DNA of 64,000 nucleotides from Pseudomonas knackmussii B13 (GTDB taxonomy: Bacteria; Pseudomonadota; Gammaproteobacteria; Pseudomonadales; Pseudomonadaceae). The DNA lies in the NCBI RefSeq assembly GCF_000689415.1, contig NZ_HG322950.1, positions 2,053,501 through 2,117,500 of the forward strand, read 5' to 3'. The notes below the pieces were generated by a model that was given only the letters and a program-made list of their open reading frames with translations, was not told the DNA's origin and did not search any database. Positions 8,569 through 16,973 of this stretch are shown piece after piece (positions within the stretch are counted from its first letter, which is position 1; each line of letters opens with the position of its first letter). The position numbers were made by a program, and so were the translations under genes.

Positions 8569-9381
8569 GTGACCGAGTACAAAGCATTTCGCGTCGAGCT
8601 GGCCGATAAGGTCGCCCACGTCATCATCAATCGCCCGGAAAAAATCAACGCGATGAACGCGGACTTCTGGCGCGAGATCGTCGACATCTTCCGCTGGGCC
8701 GACGAGACCGACGAGGTCCGCGTGGTGGTCATATCCGGCGCCGGCAAGCACTTCTCCGCCGGCATCGACCTGATGCTGCTGGCACAGGCCGGCAGCCAGC
8801 TGGGCAAGGACGTCGGCCGCAACGCCCGCAAGCTGCGCCGCACCATCCTCGAGCTGCAGGCTTCCTTCAATGCCATCGACGATTGCAGCAAGCCGGTGAT
8901 CGCCGCGATCCAGGGCTACTGCCTGGGCGGCGCCATCGACCTGATCTCGGCGTGCGACATGCGTTATTGCAGCGATGACGCGCAGTTCTCCATCAAGGAG
9001 ATCGACATGGGCATGGCCGCGGACGTCGGCACTTTGCAGCGTCTGCCGCGCCTGATCGGCGATGGCGTCATGCGCGAGCTGGCCTACACCGGGCGTATGG
9101 TCGACGCCAGCGAAGCGGCGCGCATCGGCCTGGTGAACCGCAGCTATGCCGACAGTTCGGCGCTGCTGGACGGCGTGTTCGAGATCGCCCGGCAGATCGC
9201 CGCCAAGTCTCCGATCGCCGTTCGCGGCACCAAGGAAATGATCCGTTACGCCCGCGACCACAGCGTCGCGGACGGCCTGGAGTACATCGCCACCTGGAAC
9301 GCTGCGATGCTCCAGTCGGCTGACCTGCAGGCGGCCATCGCTGCGCACATGAGCAAGAAGCAGCCGGAGTTCGCCGACTGA
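8569..9381 (+). CDS. Delta(3,5)-delta(2,4)-dienoyl-CoA isomerase (crotonase family)
   Basis: Crotonase-fold enzyme of 270 residues, assigned more precisely than enoyl-CoA hydratase. All three acidic residues of eukaryotic ECH1 dienoyl-CoA isomerase are present with the same spacing: D124 (GGAIDLIS), E144 (IKEID) and D152 (AADVGTLQRLP), that is 20 and 8 residues apart. HFSAGIDLMLL also matches the ECH1 type. It would isomerise 3,5-dienoyl-CoA to 2,4-dienoyl-CoA during beta-oxidation of unsaturated fatty acids. The start is the GTG at 8569, with GAGGA eight bases upstream. An ATG in frame 22 codons earlier lacks homology and lies within the promoter. Confidence 0.87.
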   Translation: MTEYKAFRVELADKVAHVIINRPEKINAMNADFWREIVDIFRWADETDEVRVVVISGAGKHFSAGIDLMLLAQAGSQLGKDVGRNARKLRRTILELQASFNAIDDCSKPVIAAIQGYCLGGAIDLISACDMRYCSDDAQFSIKEIDMGMAADVGTLQRLPRLIGDGVMRELAYTGRMVDASEAARIGLVNRSYADSSALLDGVFEIARQIAAKSPIAVRGTKEMIRYARDHSVADGLEYIATWNAAMLQSADLQAAIAAHMSKKQPEFAD

Positions 9382-9420
9382 TGCCACTCTCCATTTCCGC
9401 GCAGGAGGCGCGCTAGGCCG

Positions 9421-11109
9421 ATGGTCACCGGAGCCACCTCCCTCAGTCTGGTGCGCGACGAGCTGTTCGCCACCATGGAACAGGCCGAGCAGAACCTGGA
9501 GCAGTTCATTGCCGAGCGGCAGAACGGCAGCCTCCTGCAGCATGCGGTGGAATGCCTGGCGCAGATTCGCGGCACGCTCAACCTGATCGAGCTGGTCGGT
9601 GCCGAGCTGCTGGCCCAGGAAGCGCTGCAGCTGGCCACCGACATTCCCACCGGCGTCGGTGAGGAGCGCGATGGCCAACTCGCTGCGCTGGGCAATGCGC
9701 TCTACGTGCTGCGTCGTTATCTCGAGAACCTCGAGACCAATCGCCAGGAAATCCCCGAACTCCTTCTGCCGGCGATCAACGACGTGCGTCTCGCCGCCGG
9801 CCAGCCGATGTTGCCGGAGAGCTTCTTCTTCAGCGCGCGCCTGGATCTGCCGCGCCCGCCGGTTTCGCAAACCACTGCTGCGGTAGCCGACCCTGCGGGC
9901 GAAGTACGTCGCCTGCGCCACCTGTACCAGGCCGGCCTGCTCGGTCTGGTCCGCGAGCAGCCGCTCTACCCGAGCCTCAAAGCCATGGGGCGTGCCCTGG
10001 CAGGGCTGGATCAACTGCTCGGCCTGGGTGCGCGCACGCGCCTTTGCTGGGTAGGTGCGGGGGCACTGGAATCGATGGTGGATGCGCAAATGCTGCCGCG
10101 CCGCACGCGCAAGCAGCTGTTCTCGCGCATCGACCGGGAGCTCAAGCAACTGCTGGCTAACGAGGCCTACGAGCCGCCACGTCAACTGCTCAAAGAGCTG
10201 CTCTATCTGACCGCGCTGGCGGACACCAAGGGGCCGCGCGCAAGCGAGCTCAAGGCTGTGTTCGGCCTGGCTCCCTTGCCGTTTACCGACCACCTGCTGG
10301 AGGACGAGTCGCAGCGCCTGTCCGGCCCGGGGCGCGAGGTGATGCGTTCGCTGTCCGTGGCGATCCGTGAGGAGCTGACCGCGGTCAAGGATCAGCTGGA
10401 CCTGATCGAGCGCGGCGTATCCCAGGGCGATGCCCTGGCGACGCTGCACAGCCAGCTCGGCAAGCTGGGCAAGACCCTCGGCATGGTGGGCCTGAACTCC
10501 GCGGCCACCGCCTTGCAGACCCAGACGACGGTGGTTTCCGGCTGGGTAGCCAAGGGCGCCGTGGAGTCACCTGCGGCACTCAATACCCTGGCCGATGCGC
10601 TGCTCTATGTGGAAAGCATGGTCGCCAGCCTGGAGCACGGGCAGCGTCCCGGCACTCGCGCAGCCGCCGTCGACCTGAACGCTGAACCGTCCGCTGATTC
10701 CTTCGCCGTGCACCAACTGGCCGAGGCGCGTATCGTGGTGATCGATGAGGCGCAGGGCGGTCTGGCCTTGGCGAAGCGCGCGATCACTGCCTATCTGGAG
10801 TCCAACGGCGACAAGCTGCACCTGGCCAACGTACCGCTCAGCCTGCAAGCCGTGCGTGGCGGGCTCTGGTTCCTCGACCAGGTACGTGCCGCCGAGCTGG
10901 TTGGCGCCTGCGCCGACTACATCCAGCGGCAGATGATCGAGTCGACGCAGATGCCGTCGGAGCAGATGCTGGAAACCCTGGCCGATGCCCTGACCGGCCT
11001 TGAGTACTATCTGGAGGGTGGAGCCGTGCTGCGATTCGAAGGTCAGCCCCATGCACTGGACGTCGCCGCCGAGAGCGTGCGCGCCCTGGGCCTTGAGGTG
11101 GCCGCCTGA
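9421..11109 (+). CDS. fimL: FimL, type IV pilus/cAMP regulatory protein (ChpA-like N-terminal domains)
   Basis: A 562-residue, mostly helical cytoplasmic protein. The opening (LSLVRDELFATMEQAEQNLEQF) and position before nudC match P. aeruginosa FimL, which resembles the N-terminal region of the chemosensory kinase ChpA and promotes type IV pilus assembly and twitching through adenylate cyclase/Vfr. Helical-bundle Hpt/FimL-like repeats are visible (RGTLNLIELVGAELLAQEALQ near residues 42-60, SESMVASLEHGQ and AVRGGLWFLDQVRAAEL near 480). No phosphorylatable His motif of an active Hpt is apparent, as expected for FimL. It overlaps nudC by a TGATG junction. Confidence 0.9.
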   Translation: MVTGATSLSLVRDELFATMEQAEQNLEQFIAERQNGSLLQHAVECLAQIRGTLNLIELVGAELLAQEALQLATDIPTGVGEERDGQLAALGNALYVLRRYLENLETNRQEIPELLLPAINDVRLAAGQPMLPESFFFSARLDLPRPPVSQTTAAVADPAGEVRRLRHLYQAGLLGLVREQPLYPSLKAMGRALAGLDQLLGLGARTRLCWVGAGALESMVDAQMLPRRTRKQLFSRIDRELKQLLANEAYEPPRQLLKELLYLTALADTKGPRASELKAVFGLAPLPFTDHLLEDESQRLSGPGREVMRSLSVAIREELTAVKDQLDLIERGVSQGDALATLHSQLGKLGKTLGMVGLNSAATALQTQTTVVSGWVAKGAVESPAALNTLADALLYVESMVASLEHGQRPGTRAAAVDLNAEPSADSFAVHQLAEARIVVIDEAQGGLALAKRAITAYLESNGDKLHLANVPLSLQAVRGGLWFLDQVRAAELVGACADYIQRQMIESTQMPSEQMLETLADALTGLEYYLEGGAVLRFEGQPHALDVAAESVRALGLEVAA

Positions 11110-11951
11110 TGCGTACCGGGCGTTGGCAATCGGCCTTGCTCGACCCGGCTGCCGCAGGTGGCTGGGCCCTGGCCCACTACAAGCAGCAGTTTCTCGGCGA
11201 TGCCAATGGCGTGCTGTTTCCCCGCGAGTGGCTAAAGCGCCAGGACCTGCGCGTGCTCTCCGAGCACGGGGTAGGGCACTTCGATGGCGATGCCATCTAC
11301 CTGCTGGAAGTGGATGCGCCGGAGCGCCTGGAAGGCTGCGACTGGATCGGTCTGCGTCATTTCATGCTGGAAGCCGACGAAGACCTGTTCGCCATGCTCG
11401 GCTTCGCCAGCCAGATCGGTACCTGGGCTCGCGAGAATCGCTTCTGCGGCAGTTGCGGCGCGCCGATGCAGCGGATGCCGCGCGACCGCGCAATGCGCTG
11501 CGAGACCTGTGATATCCAACGCTACCCGTTGCTCTCGCCGAGCATGATCGTGCTGGTCACCCGCGGCGATGAGCTTCTGCTGGCGCGTTCGCCACGCTTC
11601 GTGCCGGGCATGTACAGCACCCTGGCCGGCTTCTGCGAGCCGGGCGAGTCGGTGGAGCACTGCGTGGCCCGCGAGGTGCGTGAGGAAGTCGGTCTTGAGA
11701 TCGGCAACATCCGCTACCTGGGCAGCCAGTCCTGGCCATTCCCGCATTCGCTGATGCTCGGATTCCATGCCGATTACGTCAGCGGTGAGATCGTCATGCA
11801 GCCGGACGAAATCGAGGACGCGCGCTGGTTCCGTATTGACGAGCTGCCACGCCTGCCGGCCGGGCGTTCCATTGCCCGCTACCTGATCGACGTCTTCCTG
11901 GCGCGCCGCGCCGGTCTTCCCGATCCCGTCCTGCCGGGCGGCGGTCACTGA
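11109..11951 (+). CDS. nudC: NAD+ diphosphatase / NAD-capped RNA hydrolase
   Basis: Nudix hydrolase that removes NAD caps from RNA and cleaves NAD(H). The 280-residue protein has a four-cysteine zinc ribbon (CGSCGAP ... CETCDIQRYPLLSP), the Nudix box GFCEPGESVEHCVAREVREEVGLE split across about residues 178-201, and the NudC-specific SQSWPFPHSLM motif (usually SQPWPFP; here a serine replaces the proline). Its ATG overlaps the fimL stop codon in the TGATG arrangement, implying translational coupling. Confidence 0.94.
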   Translation: MRTGRWQSALLDPAAAGGWALAHYKQQFLGDANGVLFPREWLKRQDLRVLSEHGVGHFDGDAIYLLEVDAPERLEGCDWIGLRHFMLEADEDLFAMLGFASQIGTWARENRFCGSCGAPMQRMPRDRAMRCETCDIQRYPLLSPSMIVLVTRGDELLLARSPRFVPGMYSTLAGFCEPGESVEHCVAREVREEVGLEIGNIRYLGSQSWPFPHSLMLGFHADYVSGEIVMQPDEIEDARWFRIDELPRLPAGRSIARYLIDVFLARRAGLPDPVLPGGGH

Positions 11952-11975
11952 ACGCGGCGGCGCTCGCCGCCGCGT
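11952..11975. terminator. Hairpin between convergent nudC and TauE-type gene
   Basis: Perfect 11-bp inverted repeat: ACGCGGCGGCG (11952-11962) and CGCCGCCGCGT (11965-11975). It fills the 28-bp convergent gap and probably stops transcription in both directions, although no T-run follows. Confidence 0.55.
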
Positions 11976-11979
11976 CCCC

Positions 11980-12759
11980 TCAAACGACGCTGAACCAGTG
12001 CTGCCAGGCCAGGCGCGCGGTTAACGCCAGCACCACCAGAATGAACACCGGGCGAATGAACTTTGCGCCGCCGCCGATGGCCGTGCGTGCCCCCAGGTAA
12101 GCGCCGACCATCAGCGCGCTGCCCATGCACAGGCCCAGCAGCCAGATCACCTGACCCGAAGCGACGAAGACCGCCAGCGCCATGATGTTGCTGATGAAGT
12201 TCATGGTGCGTGCCACGCCGCTGGCGCGGACCAGGTCCAGCGGATACATCAGCAGGCTGCTGACGGTCCAGAAAGCGCCGGTGCCGGGGCCGGCCACGCC
12301 GTCGTAGAAGCCCAGGCCCAGGCCCTGCGGCCACTGGCGCTTCTGGCCGACGCGGGCGTCGGCATCCAGTGGCGCCTTGGGCGTGCCGCCGAACAGCATG
12401 TAGATACCGCAGGAGAACACCACCACCGGCAGCATGCGGTTGAGCCATTCCGCCGGCAGCAGGTGCGCGGCCCAGGCGCCGATGGCTGCGCCAATGGCGG
12501 TAGCGATCAGAGCGTTACGCCATTTCGCCGGGTGGAACAGCTTGCGCTTGTAGAAGGTGAAGCTGGCGGTCGCCGAGCCGAAGGTCGAGCTCAGCTTGTT
12601 GGTGCCCAACGCCAGGTGCGGCGGCACGCCCGCGGTGAGCAGGGCAGGGATGGTGAGCAGTCCGCCGCCGCCGGCAATGGCATCGATGAAGCCGGCGATG
12701 AACGCGACGACGGCGAGAATGGCGAGGGTCAGCGGGTCAACGGTGAGTTCGAGAAGCAT
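11980..12759 (-). CDS. TauE/SafE (TSUP) family membrane exporter
   Basis: A 259-residue inner-membrane protein with about eight hydrophobic segments. The N-terminal ILAVVAFIAGFIDAIAGGGG motif and the repeated GPGTGAFWT motif around residue 160 are the two family signatures of TSUP anion transporters. Members export or import small organosulfur compounds such as sulfite or sulfoacetate. The substrate cannot be assigned here because no sulfur-metabolism gene adjoins it. It is convergent with nudC and divergent from the unknown gene at 12860. Confidence 0.88.
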   Translation of the reverse strand: MLLELTVDPLTLAILAVVAFIAGFIDAIAGGGGLLTIPALLTAGVPPHLALGTNKLSSTFGSATASFTFYKRKLFHPAKWRNALIATAIGAAIGAWAAHLLPAEWLNRMLPVVVFSCGIYMLFGGTPKAPLDADARVGQKRQWPQGLGLGFYDGVAGPGTGAFWTVSSLLMYPLDLVRASGVARTMNFISNIMALAVFVASGQVIWLLGLCMGSALMVGAYLGARTAIGGGAKFIRPVFILVVLALTARLAWQHWFSVV

Positions 12760-12859
12760 GAAATGTACGACCTGGGTCCAAGGCTGCGACGGAGCGACTG
12801 GTGGCGCCGCCGAGGGCTGCGCATAATGCCGGCAATTCTACCTGCTAGGAACTGAATGC

Positions 12860-13504
12860 ATGCAGTACGACGGTCTGGCCTGGACATTCGCGCTGGTCGC
12901 CCTGCTGGCGCTGCTGGTCGCCGCCCGAATCCTCTTCGACCGCCATTGGTTCCTCGGCTGGCTGCGCGGCTGCGCTGGCCTGGTCTTCGTCGCGCTGGCC
13001 GGGTTGGTCGCGCTGGCTGCGTGGGACCTGCGCAGCTACCAGCCGCTCCCGGCAGACCGCCCGCTGGCCACCCTGAGCTTCCGCCAACTGGCGCCGCAAC
13101 GCTTCGAGGTGAAGGTTCTGGAAGGCAACAGCGAGCGTAGCCTGGAGCTGGACGGCGATCTCTGGCAACTGGACGTGCGCATCATGCAGTGGAAGGGCCT
13201 GGCGGCACTGATCGGCCTCGCTCCTGGCTATCGCCTGCAGAGCCTCAGCGGGCGCTTCCTGGCCGTCGAACAGCAGAGCCAGGCGCGTCGCCTGGAACTC
13301 GCGAGCAGCGGCTCCGGTATCGATCTCTGGCGCTGGCTGCGCGATGGCCAGCACGACCTGCTGATCTTCAGGCCGCAGGCGGGGCGCGTGAGCTTCCTGC
13401 CTCTGGCCGACCAGGCGGTGTTCTCCGTGCATTCGGGGCCTGCGGGGTTGCAAGCCGAGCCGGTCAACCAGGCAGCAATCCAGGCGCTGCAGAACTGGCG
13501 GTAG
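12860..13504 (+). CDS. Conserved membrane-anchored protein of unknown function
   Basis: A 214-residue protein not assigned to a functional family. Two hydrophobic segments at residues about 8-26 and 35-55 (LAWTFALVALLALLVAARI and GCAGLVFVALAGLVALAAW) anchor it. The remainder is a soluble domain with beta-rich character (RFEVKVLEGNSERSLELDG, DLWQLDVRIMQWKG) and an AVEQQSQARRLELAS segment, ending in a helix. A homologue lies at the equivalent place in P. aeruginosa, where I recall only tentative transporter-type labels that this sequence does not support. A GCATAATGC element about 30 bp upstream may contribute a -10 box. Confidence 0.75.
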   Translation: MQYDGLAWTFALVALLALLVAARILFDRHWFLGWLRGCAGLVFVALAGLVALAAWDLRSYQPLPADRPLATLSFRQLAPQRFEVKVLEGNSERSLELDGDLWQLDVRIMQWKGLAALIGLAPGYRLQSLSGRFLAVEQQSQARRLELASSGSGIDLWRWLRDGQHDLLIFRPQAGRVSFLPLADQAVFSVHSGPAGLQAEPVNQAAIQALQNWR

Positions 13505-13521
13505 GCGCGAGTCGGTAAATG

Positions 13522-13549
13522 AAAAAGGGAGCGCGAAGGCTCCCTTTTT
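13522..13549. terminator. Bidirectional rho-independent terminator
   Basis: AAAAAGGGAGC (13522-13532) pairs perfectly with GCTCCCTTTTT (13539-13549) around a 6-nt loop. The A-run/T-run symmetry serves both the upstream plus-strand gene and the convergent SDR gene. Confidence 0.9.
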
Positions 13550-13565
13550 CATGCCGCGATGGACC

Positions 13566-14333
13566 TCAGGAGAGGAAGCCGCCGTCGACGTTCAGTGCAA
13601 CGCCAGTGGTGTAGCTGGAGGCGTCGCTGGCGAGGTACAGCACGGTGCCGGCCATCTCGCTCGGGTCGGCTACGCGCTTGAGCGGGATGCGTTGCAGGGC
13701 GACCTTGAGGATCGAGTCGTTCTTGGTCAGGGCCGAGGCGAACTTGGTGTCGGTCAGGCCCGGCAGCAGGGCGTTGCAGCGGATGCCGAACTGCGCGCAT
13801 TCCTTGGCGAAGACCTTGGTCATGCTGATCACCGCTGCCTTGGTCACCGAGTAGATGCCCTGGAATTCCCCCGGGCTCACGCCATTGATCGAGGCCACGT
13901 TGATGATGCTGCCGCCGCCATGTTCCTTCATCAGCTTGCCGCCTTCGATGGACATGAAGTAGTAGCCGCGGATGTTCACGTCGACGGTCTTCTGGAAGGC
14001 CGACAGGTCGGTGTCCAGCACGTTGCAGAACTGCGGGTTGGTGGCGGCGTTGTTGACCAGGATGTCCAGGCGACCGAACTGTTCGCGGATCTGCGCGAAG
14101 ACGCTCTGGATCTGCTCCATCTCGCCGATGTGGCAGGCGATTGCGGTCGCCTTGCCGCCAGCGGCGATGATCTCGTCGGCCACGGCCTGGCAGCCGTCGA
14201 TCTTGCGGCTGGAGACGATCACGTGGGCGCCCTGCTGGGCCAGCAGCTTGGCGATGGCCTCGCCGATGCCGCGGCTGGCGCCGGAGACGAAGGCGATCTT
14301 GCCGTCGAGGTCGAACAGGTGGGTCTTGGACAT
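13566..14333 (-). CDS. Short-chain dehydrogenase/reductase
   Basis: Classical SDR of 255 residues. NAD(P) is bound at the SGASRGIGEAIA glycine motif (about residues 15-26), and NNAAT follows near residue 92. The active-site set is Ser in INVASINGV, then Tyr and Lys in YSVTKAA. The C-terminus VDGGFL is typical of 3-oxoacyl/3-hydroxyacyl reductases. It begins 25 bp after the phosphotransferase gene and is almost certainly co-transcribed with it. The pairing of an ACAD10-type kinase with an SDR recalls the LvaA/LvaD pair of 4-hydroxyacyl-CoA metabolism. The exact substrate is unknown. Confidence 0.9.
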   Translation of the reverse strand: MSKTHLFDLDGKIAFVSGASRGIGEAIAKLLAQQGAHVIVSSRKIDGCQAVADEIIAAGGKATAIACHIGEMEQIQSVFAQIREQFGRLDILVNNAATNPQFCNVLDTDLSAFQKTVDVNIRGYYFMSIEGGKLMKEHGGGSIINVASINGVSPGEFQGIYSVTKAAVISMTKVFAKECAQFGIRCNALLPGLTDTKFASALTKNDSILKVALQRIPLKRVADPSEMAGTVLYLASDASSYTTGVALNVDGGFLS

Positions 14334-14358
14334 GGGGTTCCCCTTGTTGTGATCGGTG

Positions 14359-15429
14359 TTACAGCGATGACTTGGCGATGACCTGCAGGCTCATCTGCTC
14401 CAGCAGCTTGTTCATGTGGATGAACTGAGCGAAGCGTTTGTCCTGGGTCTGGCCGTGGAAGAAGCGGTAGTAGATCTGCTGCACGATGCCGGCCAGGCGG
14501 AACAGGCCGTAGGTGTAGTAGAAGTCGAGGTTCTGAATCTGCGGCAGGCCGGCGCGCTCGGCGTAGTAGTCGGCGAATTGCTGGCGGGTCAGCATGCCCG
14601 GCAGGTGGCTGGGCTGGCGGCGCATCAGTTGCACCGGCGCCGGGTCCTTGGCTTCGATCCAGTAGGCGAGGGTGTTGCCCAGGTCCATCAGCGGGTCGCC
14701 GATGGTGGTCAGTTCCCAGTCCAGCACGCCGATGATGCGCATCGGGTCCTTCGGGTCGAGGATGACGTTGTCGAAGCGGTAGTCGTTGTGGACGATGCCC
14801 GGCTTGTGGTGGTCGGCCGGCATCTTCTCGCGCAGCCAGGCCTTGACCGGCTCCCAGCTCGGCGCATCGGGGGTCAGGGCACGCTCGTAGCGGTCGGTCC
14901 AGCCGGTGATCTGGCGCTGTACGTAGCCTTCCGGCTTGCCCAGGTCAGCCAGGCCGCAGGCGACGTAGTCGACGTTGTGCAGTTCGACCATGCGGTCGAC
15001 GAAGTTCTTGCACAGCTGGTTGGTCTGCTGCTCGTCGAGCTTGAGCTCCGGCGGCAGGTCGGCGCGCAGGATGATGCCGTTGACCCGCTCCATGACGTAG
15101 AACTCGGCGCCGATCACCGACTCGTCGGTGCAGTGCACGTAGGCTTTCGGGCAGTAGGGGAAGCCGGCGTTGAGCTGGTTGAGGATGCGGAATTCGCGGC
15201 CCATGTCGTGTGCCGACTTGGCCTTGTGGCCGAACGGTGGGCGGCGCAGCACCAGCTCGTGGCTGGGGTATTCCAGCAGGTAGGTCAGGTTCGACGCGCC
15301 ACCGGGGAACTGGCTGATCTTGGGTTCGCCCTGCAGCCCCGGAATATGGGCCTTCAGGTAGGGATCGATGGCAGCGGCGTCGAGTTCTTCGCCTTGGCGG
15401 ATGCGGGTGGACTGGTCTGTCAGCGACAT
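14359..15429 (-). CDS. APH-fold phosphotransferase, ACAD10/LvaA-like
   Basis: A 356-residue kinase of the aminoglycoside-phosphotransferase fold, in the branch fused to acyl-CoA dehydrogenase in ACAD10/ACAD11. Catalytic elements are intact: a nucleotide-binding loop FPGGASNLTYLL, Brenner's motif HNDYRFDN with D216 and N221, and the metal-binding DWE with D237 (GVLDWELTTIGDPLMDLGN). Relatives phosphorylate 4-hydroxyacyl-CoAs so that the oxygen can be eliminated before beta-oxidation, and that is the most likely role here. It is not an antibiotic-resistance enzyme by context. The SDR gene follows 25 bp downstream. Confidence 0.85.
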   Translation of the reverse strand: MSLTDQSTRIRQGEELDAAAIDPYLKAHIPGLQGEPKISQFPGGASNLTYLLEYPSHELVLRRPPFGHKAKSAHDMGREFRILNQLNAGFPYCPKAYVHCTDESVIGAEFYVMERVNGIILRADLPPELKLDEQQTNQLCKNFVDRMVELHNVDYVACGLADLGKPEGYVQRQITGWTDRYERALTPDAPSWEPVKAWLREKMPADHHKPGIVHNDYRFDNVILDPKDPMRIIGVLDWELTTIGDPLMDLGNTLAYWIEAKDPAPVQLMRRQPSHLPGMLTRQQFADYYAERAGLPQIQNLDFYYTYGLFRLAGIVQQIYYRFFHGQTQDKRFAQFIHMNKLLEQMSLQVIAKSSL

Positions 15430-15631
15430 GCTTATCCCTTCTCGTGGGCGGTGGCTGCAGGAGCAGCGACTCTCGGGAATATCATGCTGGGCAATGATGG
15501 CGCCCCGAGATAATTGGCTAATCTAATGCTCACCCAAGGTCCCTACAAGAATGCGCAGGCTGTTATTGGCGAGCGTGTTGGCCGTCGATCAAGCTGCCTG
15601 ATTCGGCTTTCGGCGGGCCTTGCAGGCGAAA

Positions 15632-15661
15632 AAAAACCGGAGCCGCAAAGCTCCGGTTTTT
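15632..15661 (-). terminator. Rho-independent terminator after SCP2 gene
   Basis: AAAAACCGGAGC (15632-15643) pairs with GCTCCGGTTTTT (15650-15661). On the minus strand the stem is followed by a T-run, so it terminates the SCP2 transcript and separates it from the kinase/SDR unit. Confidence 0.88.
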
Positions 15662-15688
15662 CTGTGCTGGCTGGCAGCGTTCCGCGGA

Positions 15689-16000
15689 TCAGACCGGGAA
15701 CAGCTCGCCCAGCTTCATGGCCAGCATCATGTCGCCTTCGGCGCGCAGCTTGCCGGCCATGAAGGCCTGCATGCCGTCGGTCTCACCGCTGGTGATGCCC
15801 TTCAGGGTCTCGCTGTCCATGATCAGGGTGACGTTCGGGTTCGGCGCGTCGCCTTGTACGACTTCGCAGGTGCCATCCTTGACGACCAGGTAGTGGTTGT
15901 CGCCGTCTTCGATGTTGAACTGGAACACCAGGTCCAGGCCTGCGGCGGCGCCGGCGTTGAATTTGCTCTTCATGGTGGAGACGATGTCAGCAACGCTCAT
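15689..16000 (-). CDS. SCP2 sterol-binding domain protein
   Basis: A stand-alone SCP2 domain of 103 residues. The central sheet (LDLVFQFNIEDGDNHYLVVKDG), the PNVTLIMDSETLKGITSGE segment and the C-terminal MAGKLRAEGDMMLAMKLGELF helix match the family. SCP2 proteins bind acyl chains, fatty acyl-CoA or sterols in a hydrophobic tunnel and act as lipid carriers. It lies between a histidine phosphatase gene (57 bp upstream) and the kinase/SDR pair, supporting a role in acyl-CoA handling. A strong terminator follows immediately. Confidence 0.93.
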   Translation of the reverse strand: MSVADIVSTMKSKFNAGAAAGLDLVFQFNIEDGDNHYLVVKDGTCEVVQGDAPNPNVTLIMDSETLKGITSGETDGMQAFMAGKLRAEGDMMLAMKLGELFPV

Positions 16001-16057
16001 GGTTCTATCCCTTTTCTAGGTTTTCTCGCGCGCCCCGAGGGGCGCAGTGGGCCGGGC

Positions 16058-16768
16058 TCAGCGGTAGGTGATGAGCTCCGGCGCCTTCAACAGTTCCAGA
16101 TGCACGTGACTGTTGAAGGAAGCCAGGGACACTTCGCTGCCGCGGAACTTCAGGCGGTTGAGCGAAGTGTTGACGATCTGCCAGTTCAGCTCGAAGGCCT
16201 TGATCGCCGGCATGCCGACGATCAGCTGGAGCAGGGCGGTGATGGTGCCGCCGGAGGTGAACACGGCAATGTTGTCGCGCCCGCTGGCTTGTTGCAGCAG
16301 GCGCTGCAGGCCGTCGTGCACGGTGTCGAGGAATTCCTGCCAACTGACCAGGCCGTCCTTGTGGTGCTCGCCGGAAACCCAACGGGCGATGACGAAGGAG
16401 AACAGGCGCTGGAACTCGGCACGATGCTGCGCCGCATTGCGCAGGATGTGCAGGGCTTGGGGGTCGATTTCGAGCAGGTCGTCGAGGTGCGCGCGGATCA
16501 CCGCGTCGGCTTCGAATTCATTGAACGCCGCATCGATTTCCAGGTCGGGTACCGCCAGGCCGGCTGCGGCCATGCGCTGCAGTGCCGCTTCGGCAGTGTG
16601 GCGTTGGCGACGCAGGTCGCCGGCCAGGCAGCGGTCCAGGCGCAGGCCCAGCCCGGCCAGGTGTTCGCCGAGGATTTCAGCCTGGCGCACTCCGGTCGGC
16701 GAGAGCACGTCGTAATCGTCGGCGCCGAATGAAGCCTGGCCATGTCGAATCAGATAGATGCTGCCCAC
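16058..16768 (-). CDS. Histidine phosphatase superfamily protein
   Basis: A 236-residue member of the phosphoglycerate-mutase-like superfamily. The phosphohistidine motif YLIRHGQASF puts the nucleophile at H9, and an acidic proton-donor region FNEFEAD is present near residue 80. The second catalytic histidine of the usual SHGG motif is replaced by serine (FTSGGTI, S172), a variation to keep in mind when calling it a phosphatase. The substrate is unknown. It is the first gene of the minus-strand lipid-related set, 57 bp before the SCP2 gene. Confidence 0.85.
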   Translation of the reverse strand: MGSIYLIRHGQASFGADDYDVLSPTGVRQAEILGEHLAGLGLRLDRCLAGDLRRQRHTAEAALQRMAAAGLAVPDLEIDAAFNEFEADAVIRAHLDDLLEIDPQALHILRNAAQHRAEFQRLFSFVIARWVSGEHHKDGLVSWQEFLDTVHDGLQRLLQQASGRDNIAVFTSGGTITALLQLIVGMPAIKAFELNWQIVNTSLNRLKFRGSEVSLASFNSHVHLELLKAPELITYR

Positions 16769-16973
16769 GCACGGACCTCGGCAGGGGTGAAAGTTCCGCG
16801 AGGTTATGAGGAAGGCCTGGGGCTGTCAACGAAAAAACATACGCTTGTTTGAATGCCATTCCCGCCGCTGATGACGGCGCTCCGCGGCGCTGGCTGCGGC
16901 CTGGCCGGCTGGGTATGCTTGCTGGATTCTCCGTTCCGGTCGGCGGGCGGGGCAAAGGTGAATAGGGGGAAGT

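Noticed and set aside
14359..15429. Aminoglycoside resistance kinase
   Set aside because: The fold is shared, but the sequence is of the ACAD10/LvaA type and the neighbours are lipid-metabolic.
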